This document shows positions 1 to 6,302 of a stretch of DNA of 17,654 bases, piece by piece. Positions within the stretch are counted from its first letter, which is position 1, and every line of letters starts with the position of its first letter. Source of the DNA: UKL13-2 sp040379385. GTDB taxonomy: Bacteria > Pseudomonadota > Gammaproteobacteria > Burkholderiales > Usitatibacteraceae. Where the stretch lies: positions 1 through 17,654 of the forward strand of contig JBEILF010000042.1 in the NCBI GenBank assembly GCA_040379385.1. The letters run 5' to 3'. The notes beneath the pieces were generated by a model. It worked only from the letters and a program-made list of their open reading frames with translations, did no database searches and was not told the DNA's origin. A program made the position numbers and the translations under genes.

Positions 1-230
1 GCACTGCGTCTGTGGAGATCACCTCCATCCTCAAACGCAATTCCTGCGGCAAGGCGCTGGACGTGGCCCGCATGGCGCGCGACATGATGGGCGGCAACGG
101 GATCAGCGACGAATACGGCGTGGCCCGACATCTGGTGAACCTCGAGGTGGTCAACACCTACGAAGGCACCCACGATGTGCATGCGTTGATTCTGGGCCGC
201 GCGCAGACTGGGCTCAACGCATTTTTCTAA
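1..230 (+). CDS. gcdH: Glutaryl-CoA dehydrogenase, C-terminal end (partial)
   Basis: The reading frame is open from base 3 to the TAA at 228-230 and encodes the last 75 or so residues of an acyl-CoA dehydrogenase; the rest lies left of the window. The segment KRNSCGKALDVARMARDMMG followed by GGNGISDEYG and VNTYEGTHDVHALILGRAQT matches the C-terminal FAD and substrate domain of GcdH-type enzymes. The Glu in the YEGTHD motif corresponds to the catalytic base of glutaryl-CoA dehydrogenase. The family oxidises and decarboxylates glutaryl-CoA to crotonyl-CoA using FAD, in lysine, tryptophan and glutarate breakdown, and passes electrons to ETF. The next gene starts 34 nt downstream on the same strand, so the two may be co-transcribed. 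Family assignment is strong; the exact substrate is inferred from motif similarity. Confidence 0.88.
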   Translation, partial: TASVEITSILKRNSCGKALDVARMARDMMGGNGISDEYGVARHLVNLEVVNTYEGTHDVHALILGRAQTGLNAFF

Positions 231-264
231 GGCGCGCTATTCTCATTGGAGTATTAGATTCTTA

Positions 265-927
265 ATGGAACTGTCTGACAAAACCGCACGCCAGATTTGG
301 GCGGACATCAAGGCCAATCCCAACCGCGCGAAATTTGGCTTCGGCAAAAAAGCCGCGCTGATTAACATCGACCCACAAAAGGCCTATACCAAGGTCGATG
401 AGTTCAAGACTGCATACGAGACCGATCCACGCCAGATTGAATACATCAATGAGCTTTCGAAACGCTTCCGCAGTTTGAAATGGCTGGTGGTGTTCACCTA
501 CGTCGCCTACATGGATTCAGGCGAAGACGCTGGCGTTTGGGGAACCCGCACTAACACGCCCGATTCATTGCAGAACATTAAGCATGGCTCACGACGGGCA
601 GAGTTCGATGACCGTATTGAAATCGACCGCCAGCGTGACGTGATTTATTGCAAAAAAATGCCATCAGTTTTTTTTGAGACGCAACTGCAGTCTTTGTTGG
701 TGTGGCATCAGGTTGATACCCTCATTGTCACTGGTGGATCAACCTCTGGTTGTGTGCGCGCAACGGTTGTAGATTCATTAGCACATGGTTACCGAACCAT
801 CGTGCCCGAAGAGTGTGTCGCGGATAAACACGAGAGTTATCACTTCGCCAACCTTACCGACATGATGCTGAAGTACGCAGACGTGATGAACGTGCAGGAT
901 GTCATCCACTGGCTCGACAACCAATAA
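265..927 (+). CDS. Isochorismatase-family amidohydrolase, N-carbamoylsarcosine amidase-like
   Basis: A 220-residue single-domain cysteine hydrolase. The expected triad can be placed: Asp36 in the strand ALINIDPQ, Lys131 in CKKMPSVFFET, and nucleophile Cys163 in the loop GGSTSGCVRATVVDS, which includes the family's cis-peptide region. The tail PEECVADKHESYHFANL followed by a KYADV segment is like that of N-carbamoylsarcosine amidohydrolases and related ureide or carbamoyl-amide hydrolases, more than nicotinamidases. Such enzymes release ammonia and CO2 from an N-carbamoyl group, or hydrolyse a simple amide, in the cytoplasm; there is no signal peptide. The ATG at 265 has GGAG at 248-251, a rather long spacing. 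Two PuuE-like genes follow after 11 nt, which supports a shared pathway on a nitrogen-containing ring compound. The substrate is unknown; maleamate or biuret-type amides are alternatives. Confidence 0.85.
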   Translation: MELSDKTARQIWADIKANPNRAKFGFGKKAALINIDPQKAYTKVDEFKTAYETDPRQIEYINELSKRFRSLKWLVVFTYVAYMDSGEDAGVWGTRTNTPDSLQNIKHGSRRAEFDDRIEIDRQRDVIYCKKMPSVFFETQLQSLLVWHQVDTLIVTGGSTSGCVRATVVDSLAHGYRTIVPEECVADKHESYHFANLTDMMLKYADVMNVQDVIHWLDNQ

Positions 928-938
928 ACGGGCGGCGC

Positions 939-1853
939 GTGAAAGACGATCCAGGCTATTACGATTACTGGCCGTATACCAATCGGCCGAAAATCACTTG
1001 GCCAAATGGCGCAAAGCTGGCTTTTTGGGTGGCACCCAATATCGAGTTCTACGAGCTAAATCCGCCGAAGAATCCATCACGTGCAGCTTGGCCACATCCT
1101 TACCCGGCAGTACCGGGCTACAGCATTCGCGACTATGGCAATCGGGTCGGACATATGCGGCAAATGAAGCTGCTCGACAAATACGCTATCCGCGGCTCGA
1201 TTTCACTCTCCACAGCACTGTGTACACACCACCCAGAGATCATCGAAATGTGTCGTGAACGCGACTGGGAGTTTTTTACCCACGGTATTTACAACACGCG
1301 CTATACCTACGGAATGACGGAAGCCCAAGAGCGCGCGATGATTCTGGAGTCCATGGAAACAATCGAGCGAGCGGTCGGCAAACTGCCGGCCGGATATCTC
1401 GCGCCGGCACTGTCACATTCCGAAGTCACCATTGATCTATTCGCCGAACTCGGTGGCACTTACACCTGTGATCTTTTCCATGATGATCAGCCGACGCCGG
1501 TTCACGTACGTAGCGGCAGACGTTTTGTCTCGGTACCCTACTCGCTGGAGCTGAATGACACAATTGTTTATGTGGTCAACAAAATCGAACCGCGTCGATA
1601 CGGGCGGATGATCAAGGACAGTTTTGATCGTTTGTATGCGGAAGGCTCGACTTCCGGCACGGTGATGTGTATTCCCACCCACAACTATCAAGTCAGTTGC
1701 CCGCATCGATTAAGCGCTTTTGAAGAGGCGCTCGAATACATCACAGGGCATCCTGATGTGTGGGTGGCCACCGGCCGCGAAATCGCCGACTACTATCTGG
1801 CGCATCATTACGACGCTGCACTCGCGGACATCAACAGTGGGCGGAAGGCATAA
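939..1853 (+). CDS. Polysaccharide-deacetylase-fold hydrolase, PuuE-like (first of a tandem pair)
   Basis: A 304-residue protein starting at GTG 939, 11 nt after the previous stop; no ATG is available near this position in this frame. It has the NodB-fold layout of the PuuE/cyclic amide hydrolase branch: WPNGAKLAFW at 21-30, VAPNIEFYELNPP where NodB enzymes have their Asp-Asp metal motif, SIRDYGNRVG at 62-71, a conserved His115 in FFTHGIYNTR, CDLFHDDQP at 177-185 and His248 in CIPTHNY. The absence of the TFDDG motif argues against an ordinary metal-dependent sugar deacetylase. PuuE itself opens the allantoin ring, so a cyclic amide substrate is plausible. No signal peptide is seen, so it should be cytoplasmic. 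It is followed after only 2 nt by a paralogue, and the two may form a mixed oligomer. The exact reaction is not assigned. Confidence 0.82.
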   Translation: MKDDPGYYDYWPYTNRPKITWPNGAKLAFWVAPNIEFYELNPPKNPSRAAWPHPYPAVPGYSIRDYGNRVGHMRQMKLLDKYAIRGSISLSTALCTHHPEIIEMCRERDWEFFTHGIYNTRYTYGMTEAQERAMILESMETIERAVGKLPAGYLAPALSHSEVTIDLFAELGGTYTCDLFHDDQPTPVHVRSGRRFVSVPYSLELNDTIVYVVNKIEPRRYGRMIKDSFDRLYAEGSTSGTVMCIPTHNYQVSCPHRLSAFEEALEYITGHPDVWVATGREIADYYLAHHYDAALADINSGRKA

Positions 1854-1855
1854 GT

Positions 1856-2833
1856 ATGAGCACGCAAAGTGTGACATCGCCCCATACACCGGTTGACGAT
1901 GGTTACCTTGATTATCCAGCGCGTCGGTATGGCATGGATCACGATCGCTACGCGTGGTCGATGCTCACGGATCGGAAGCCCGTGGTCTGGCCCGACGGGA
2001 AAAAGTTAGCGGTATGGGTGAACTTGAGCTTGGAACACTTTCCGCTCAACCCCGCCTGCAAGCCGGTGAAGTTGCCCGGCGGCATGAGCATGCCCTACCC
2101 GGATCTTCGACACTACACGCTGCGGGACTACGGCAATCGGGTTGGTGTCTATCGTCTGCTAGAAGCGTTTGATAAAGCGGGCGTGAGGCCCACCTTCGCA
2201 ATCAACGCGCTGCTGGTGGAGCGTTATCCGCAGCTCGCCGGTCTGATTCGTGAACGAGGCAACGAAGTGATTGCACATTCGTGGAGCATGGACACCGCGC
2301 ATGCGGGCGGCCTCGATGAAGTGGCGGAGGCAGAACTGATCAAACGCAGTATCGACACATTAACAACGGCGTTCGGTAAGACGCCAAGCGGCTGGTTGTC
2401 TCCCGGCAAACTTGAGTCGCCCAACACGCCTGATCTCATCAAGGCTGCGGGCATTGAGTACTTCTGCGACTGGGTGAATGACGATATGCCGTACGCGTTT
2501 CAGACCAAACATGGCGATCTTACCGCGATGCCGCTCTCCACCGAAATTGAAGATCGATCTGTGGTCGTGGACAATTTTCAGTCAGAGCAATCTTGGGCCG
2601 AACAAGTCATGGATGCCTGCGACTTACTGCTAGCCGAGGCAAACGAACAAGGTGGACGTATTCTCTCAATCCCGTTGCACGCTTGGGTCATGGGACAACC
2701 GCATCGCATCAAACACGTGGAAGCAGCGTTAGCGTATGTAATGTCGAAGCCCGGCGTGTGGAATGCCTCTGCCGGCGAGATATGCGCGGCGTGGCGGGGG
2801 CAGCAGACAGCTGGCGCAAATATCAACGCCTAG
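1856..2833 (+). CDS. Polysaccharide-deacetylase-fold hydrolase, PuuE-like (second of a tandem pair)
   Basis: A 325-residue protein. The frame is open further upstream, but ATG 1856 is chosen because it lies 2 nt after the preceding stop and has GGAAGG at 1843-1848 at ideal spacing; upstream codons overlap the previous gene and give a non-homologous leader. It shares the block order of its neighbour: VVWPDGKKLAVWVN, then NLSLEHFPLNP in place of a NodB Asp-Asp motif, LRDYGNRVGVYR at 89-100, His141 in EVIAHSWSMD, CDWVNDDMP at 204-212 and His275 in SIPLHAW. The neighbour has THGIYNTR and PALSHSE where this protein has AHSWSMD and PGKLESP, so the pockets probably differ. The role is probably cytoplasmic hydrolysis of a cyclic amide or ureide together with the amidohydrolase upstream. 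The next gene, cysS, is convergent, so this ends the operon. Confidence 0.82.
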   Translation: MSTQSVTSPHTPVDDGYLDYPARRYGMDHDRYAWSMLTDRKPVVWPDGKKLAVWVNLSLEHFPLNPACKPVKLPGGMSMPYPDLRHYTLRDYGNRVGVYRLLEAFDKAGVRPTFAINALLVERYPQLAGLIRERGNEVIAHSWSMDTAHAGGLDEVAEAELIKRSIDTLTTAFGKTPSGWLSPGKLESPNTPDLIKAAGIEYFCDWVNDDMPYAFQTKHGDLTAMPLSTEIEDRSVVVDNFQSEQSWAEQVMDACDLLLAEANEQGGRILSIPLHAWVMGQPHRIKHVEAALAYVMSKPGVWNASAGEICAAWRGQQTAGANINA

Positions 2834-2916
2834 GCTGGGTGGGCATTTCCAGGCTATTGGTGGATTCGCGTTCAACCTGTCGGCGCGGCTATCATCTCAC
2901 ATGGTACCTGAGCGGG

Positions 2917-4329
2917 CTACTTGCGCCGCCATTGCGTAATGCCGCCGGGTTTGTCTTCGAGCACAATACCCGCCGCATCGAGTTGCCTGCGAATCTCATC
3001 GGCGCGTGAGAAGTTCTTCGCCGCTTTCGATGCGTTGCGCTCTGCCACCAGTGCATCAACGTCCAACCCGCCCGACGCGGCGGCTCCTTGGACAAACTCT
3101 TCCGGGGAGTCCTGTAACAAGCCGATGGTTCCGCCCAACGCCTTGAGTAATCCTGCCATTTCCGCCGACGCGCCGCGATTAATCTCTCGACGTAATTCAT
3201 GCAAGACCGCAAATGCGGCCGGTGTGTCGAAATCGTCTTCTAACGCCGCACGAAAACGTGCCGCATATGGATTCGACCAATCAAGCGTCGTTGTAGTAAC
3301 AACTGCGGCAGGAGGTACATCCTTGAGCGCAATGTAGAAACCGAGCAGTGTTTGCCGCGCATCTTCGAGCGTATCCCAGGAGTAGTTGATCTCGCTGCGA
3401 TAGTGGCCGCGCATCAGAAAGAAGCGCACGGTCTCGCCACCCTGTACCGCGTCGAGTTTGTCAAGTACATCACGCAGGGTGAAAAAATTCCCCAGCGACT
3501 TCGACATCTTTTCTTCGTCAACATTGAGAAACGCCGCGTGCATCCAGTAACGCGCAAATTTTTTGCCCGAACCCTTCTCAAAAACACCTTCACTTTGCGC
3601 GATTTCATTTTCGTGATGGGGAAACTGCAAATCCCAGCCACCGCCGTGAATGTCGATCTCTTCGCCTAGCACTTCGCGGCACATGGCGGAACATTCGATG
3701 TGCCAGCCGGGCCGGCCATCACCAAAAATGGAGGGCCACTTCGGTTCATTCGGTTTCGCCGCTTTCCACAACACAAAGTCCAATGGGTCGCGCTTGGCGC
3801 TCACAACCGCGACGCGCTCGCCGGCTTGCAGGTCGTCCAGATTCTTGCGCGACAACTTGCCGTACTCCGGAAAAGCCCGCACCGAATAATAGACGTCACC
3901 GCTGTTGTTAACGGGATCGGCACGATAGGCAATGCCCTTGGCTTCGAGCATACGAATAATATCGAGCATGGCATCCACATACTGCGTGGCGCGCGGGCTA
4001 TGTGTCGGGCGCAGCAATTTGAGTCGATCGGAATCTTCAAACATCGCCGCCGTCATGCGCTCGGTGAGCGCTTCCATCGGCTCGCCGTTTTCATTCGCAC
4101 GTTCGATGATCTTGTCATCAATGTCGGTGATGTTGCGCACATAGTTGACCTCGTAGCCGGTCGCCGTCAACCAGCGATACACCATGTCGAATGTGGTGAA
4201 GGTGCGCGCGTTACCGATGTGATAGAAATCGTAAACCGTCGGGCCGCAGGAATACATACGCACCTTGCCGGGCTCAATTGTGTTGAGGACTTCTTTTTGT
4301 CGTGAAAGTGTGTTGTACAGAGTTTGCAT
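2917..4329 (-). CDS. cysS: Cysteinyl-tRNA synthetase
   Basis: A 470-residue class I aminoacyl-tRNA synthetase that charges tRNA-Cys with cysteine, ATP-dependent and cytoplasmic. The signature HIGN is at 37-40 in YDFYHIGNARTF and the KMSKS loop at 274-278 in DEEKMSKSLGN. The zinc ligands that exclude serine can be placed as Cys28 (SCGPTVY), Cys213 (HIECSAM), His238 and Glu242 (FPHHENE), with the same spacing as the E. coli enzyme. The C-terminal DALR-type helical and anticodon-binding region runs to the TAG at 2917-2919 and the length is normal for bacteria. The start is ATG at 4327-4329, matching the usual N-terminus with its early Leu-Tyr-Asn-Thr; the Shine-Dalgarno is weak. It is convergent with the catabolic cluster and divergent from the cyclophilin gene. 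No T-box-like leader was recognised. Confidence 0.98.
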   Translation of the reverse strand: MQTLYNTLSRQKEVLNTIEPGKVRMYSCGPTVYDFYHIGNARTFTTFDMVYRWLTATGYEVNYVRNITDIDDKIIERANENGEPMEALTERMTAAMFEDSDRLKLLRPTHSPRATQYVDAMLDIIRMLEAKGIAYRADPVNNSGDVYYSVRAFPEYGKLSRKNLDDLQAGERVAVVSAKRDPLDFVLWKAAKPNEPKWPSIFGDGRPGWHIECSAMCREVLGEEIDIHGGGWDLQFPHHENEIAQSEGVFEKGSGKKFARYWMHAAFLNVDEEKMSKSLGNFFTLRDVLDKLDAVQGGETVRFFLMRGHYRSEINYSWDTLEDARQTLLGFYIALKDVPPAAVVTTTTLDWSNPYAARFRAALEDDFDTPAAFAVLHELRREINRGASAEMAGLLKALGGTIGLLQDSPEEFVQGAAASGGLDVDALVAERNASKAAKNFSRADEIRRQLDAAGIVLEDKPGGITQWRRK

Positions 4330-4469
4330 ATGTGCTGCTCAATGATTAGGACATACGGCAGGCGACGGGGGAACTGGCGCACCGCGAAGCAGGTGGAAGC
4401 AAATACTTGTTGCGAAACGCTCTAAGTGTCAGCGAAACCTCGCTACCAGCTACCGGTCGATATCTTACG

Positions 4470-4486
4470 GGGCACTAACAGTGCCC
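4470..4486. repeat. Perfect 7-bp inverted repeat with 3-nt loop
   Basis: The arms GGGCACT (4470-4476) and AGTGCCC (4480-4486) are perfectly complementary around AAC. Neither strand has a run of T after the stem, so it does not look like a complete intrinsic terminator. It lies about 140 bp upstream of the cysS start and about 160 bp upstream of the extended -10 candidate, a position compatible with a protein-binding operator or a leader hairpin. The function is not known. Confidence 0.5.
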
Positions 4487-4644
4487 TGCTTCAGGTGGCG
4501 GACAACAATGCGTGTGACGCACCAGTTCAGGGTTGACCACCAGACAGCCGAACGCCGCATAACAGGTCAGACACCAGATTTGAGATCTCACAGCGACGAA
4601 AAAACTGGCGAGGGCGTCATTGTTCGCATTGTCGATGGCATTCT

Positions 4645-4653
4645 TGTTACAAT
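4645..4653 (+). promoter_or_regulatory. Extended -10 promoter candidate for the cyclophilin-lpxH operon
   Basis: TGTTACAAT contains the extended -10 signal TGn followed directly by TACAAT (5 of 6 to consensus). There is no good -35 at 16-18 nt, which extended -10 promoters tolerate. Transcription would start near 4660 and give a leader of about 165 nt before the ATG at 4827. It is the best match seen in this intergenic region; the call is from pattern alone. Confidence 0.4.
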
Positions 4654-4826
4654 AGCAATTACGCTTTTCAAAAATTACTCTTTCAAGTCAACGAATTATA
4701 TCATTGCCGCGTTAGCAGCATCGCCAATTATTCGAAATACAGCACAGCGGCACCAACAGACGTATTGCGATACACCCGCCGCAGACGCTTTGCCGACCGC
4801 TCGCTTTTTATCAGAAGAGGAATGTC

Positions 4827-5528
4827 ATGAACAGATTCAGCATCAATCGCAGTGCTGCACTTTTGGCCACGCTAATGGTTACCTGTCTCATGAACGCAGT
4901 CGCCTATGCCCAGACGTCGGCAACAGCGCCCGCAGCGGCTGTCAAGCCTGCGTCGGCCAAGCCAGCGCCAAAAAAAGTGGTCGAAAAAGCCAAAAGCAGT
5001 TTCTGTAAACCTGAAATCAAAGGAACCCCTGTGAAAGTCAAACTCACCACCTCAATGGGCGCACTCACCCTCGAACTCGATCAAGAGAAAGCCCCAATCT
5101 CTGTCGAGAACTTTGTCAAGTATGTTGAGAGCGGTCACTACAGCGGCACGATTTTTCATCGTGTCATTGACGGCTTCATGATTCAAGGTGGCGGCTTCAC
5201 TAAAGACATGCAGCAAAAGCCAACCAATGCGCAGATCAAAAACGAATCTACCAACGGTTTGAAGAACGACATTTACACCGTCGCGATGGCGCGTACTGGT
5301 GTTCGCGATTCAGCCACTTCGCAGTTCTTCATCAACGTAAAGAGCAATGATTTTCTGAACTTCTCCGGCGAAAACCCGCAAGGCTGGGGTTACGCAGTAT
5401 TTGGCAAGGTGGTGGAAGGCACGGAGATTGTCGACAAAATGCGCACCGTAAAGACGACGAACGCCGGCCCACATCAAAACGTGCCCGTCGAGCCAATCGT
5501 GATCGAAAAGGCGGAATGCATTCAGTAA
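4827..5528 (+). CDS. ppiA: Secreted cyclophilin-type peptidyl-prolyl cis-trans isomerase
   Basis: A 233-residue protein with a Sec signal peptide (Arg-containing N-terminus, hydrophobic core ALLATLMVTCLMNAV, AxA cleavage site AYA|Q near residue 28), an Ala/Pro/Lys-rich linker at about 30-58, and a full cyclophilin domain from about 69 to the end. Active-site elements are present: FHRVIDGFMIQGGGF, then TVAMARTGVRDSATSQFFIN and GWGYAVFGKVVEG. It catalyses cis-trans isomerisation of X-Pro bonds and should help periplasmic protein folding. The ATG at 4827 has AGAGG at 4816-4820, well spaced. The mature protein has only two cysteines, Cys60 and Cys231, near the two ends, which could form a disulphide. 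The domain sequence looks closer to cytoplasmic PpiB of betaproteobacteria, and an internal start is possible (separate entry). lpxH follows after 45 nt. Confidence 0.94.
   Translation: MNRFSINRSAALLATLMVTCLMNAVAYAQTSATAPAAAVKPASAKPAPKKVVEKAKSSFCKPEIKGTPVKVKLTTSMGALTLELDQEKAPISVENFVKYVESGHYSGTIFHRVIDGFMIQGGGFTKDMQQKPTNAQIKNESTNGLKNDIYTVAMARTGVRDSATSQFFINVKSNDFLNFSGENPQGWGYAVFGKVVEGTEIVDKMRTVKTTNAGPHQNVPVEPIVIEKAECIQ
5020..5033 (+). promoter_or_regulatory. Internal ribosome binding site and in-frame GTG inside the cyclophilin gene
   Basis: AAGGA at 5020-5024 is followed after 6 nt by GTG at 5031-5033, in frame with the cyclophilin gene (codon 69). Translation from here would give a 165-residue protein beginning MKVKLTTSMGALTLEL, which is the bare enzymatic domain without signal peptide and linker and the length of a typical cytoplasmic PpiB. 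The spacing and the exact coincidence with the domain boundary make this more than a random AGGA, but the sequence KGTPVK also explains the bases as coding. Confidence 0.4.
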
Positions 5529-5573
5529 ACGGGCGGCCAGAGAAAGTGATTAGCGACGGCTGTTCATTTAAGA

Positions 5574-6302
5574 ATGCCGCCAAGCCTCTTCATTTCTGAT
5601 CTGCACTTGCATCAAACACGGCCAGCGACTTCGTCCGCGTTTTTTCATTTCTTGAGCAACGAAGCGGCACAAGCCGGGGCGCTCTACATCCTCGGTGACT
5701 TGTTTGAGTATTGGGTCGGCGATGACCAACTCGACCACGAAACCCTTTCACGGCAGGTTTGTGATGCCATCCGCACTCTGTCCGACACTGGTGTGGAAGT
5801 TTTCTTCATGCACGGTAATCGCGACTTCTTGATTGGTGATCGTTTTGCCACAGAGGCAAATCTGACAATACTCACCGACCCCGCGCAGATTCGCCTCGGC
5901 GATAGACCGCTCTTGCTGCTTCACGGGGATACGCTTTGCACGGATGACCGCGCGTACCAGCAGTTTCGTCTACAGGCGCGAGATCCCGTGTGGCAGGCAG
6001 GCATCCTCGCCAAGCCGTATGACGAGCGTGTTGCCCTTGCGGCATCTATTCGTGAACGCAGTGATACCGAGAAGGCCACCAAGGCGGCAGACATCATGGA
6101 TGTTTCGCCCGCTACGGTAGAAGCCGTGTTTCGTCAATATGGTTATGTCGACATGATTCACGGCCATACCCATCGGCCCGCCACACACGTTCACATTGTT
6201 GATGGCCGTCAGTGTACTCGGCGGGTGTTGAGCGACTGGCATAATTCGGCATGCTACCTCGCGGTAGGCGACAAGTACTCCACAAACAAATTGACCACAT
6301 GA
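5574..6302 (+). CDS. lpxH: UDP-2,3-diacylglucosamine diphosphatase (lipid A synthesis)
   Basis: A 242-residue calcineurin-like metallophosphoesterase. All metal and phosphate motifs are present in order: SDLHL with Asp9 and His11, GDLFEYWVGDD with Asp42, MHGNRDFL with Asn82-Arg83-Asp84, LLHGDTL with His117 and Asp119, and IHGHTHRP with His196, His198 and His200. The EYWVGDD variant after GDLF is characteristic of LpxH. The enzyme removes UMP from UDP-2,3-diacylglucosamine to give lipid X at the inner face of the cytoplasmic membrane, the fourth step of Raetz-pathway lipid A synthesis. The ATG at 5574 follows the cyclophilin stop by 45 nt; the Shine-Dalgarno is weak. Its TGA overlaps the ATG of the next gene (ATGA at 6299-6302), so translation of the two is probably coupled. 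Confidence 0.96.
   Translation: MPPSLFISDLHLHQTRPATSSAFFHFLSNEAAQAGALYILGDLFEYWVGDDQLDHETLSRQVCDAIRTLSDTGVEVFFMHGNRDFLIGDRFATEANLTILTDPAQIRLGDRPLLLLHGDTLCTDDRAYQQFRLQARDPVWQAGILAKPYDERVALAASIRERSDTEKATKAADIMDVSPATVEAVFRQYGYVDMIHGHTHRPATHVHIVDGRQCTRRVLSDWHNSACYLAVGDKYSTNKLTT

Larger units (their letters stand above)
4330..4826. other. 497-bp divergent intergenic region between cysS and the cyclophilin gene
   Basis: This stretch should hold the divergent promoters of cysS (left) and the cyclophilin gene (right). A frame open through 4481-5008 on the plus strand has no recognisable protein content and overlaps the cyclophilin gene out of frame, so it is not called. Two structured elements are visible and listed separately: a perfect 7-bp hairpin at 4470-4486 and an extended -10 promoter candidate at 4645-4653. 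I could not find a convincing sigma70 promoter for cysS. No tRNA cloverleaf was recognised. The second half, about 4650-4740, looks AT-richer than its surroundings, as expected for promoter DNA. Confidence 0.6.

Noticed and set aside
899..1258. Open frame overlapping the end of the amidohydrolase gene and the first PuuE-like gene
   Set aside because: Its product is Arg/Ser-rich with no recognisable motif, and the region is fully explained by the PuuE-like gene in another frame, which has clear family blocks.
1760..1855. Upstream in-frame extension of the second PuuE-like gene
   Set aside because: The extra 32 codons lie inside the previous gene and encode an Arg-rich leader unlike the family; ATG 1856 has a good Shine-Dalgarno.
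3700..4305. Long open frame antisense to cysS (201 codons)
   Set aside because: It is the mirror of codon bias in cysS; the translation has no family features and no ribosome site.
4533..4563. TTGACC and CATAAC as a promoter
   Set aside because: The spacer is 19 nt and the -10 is poor; the extended -10 at 4645-4653 is a better candidate.
4481..5008. 175-codon frame entering the cyclophilin gene out of frame
   Set aside because: No domain or signal is visible and it overlaps the cyclophilin signal peptide region, which is unambiguous; it reads as untranslated promoter and leader DNA.
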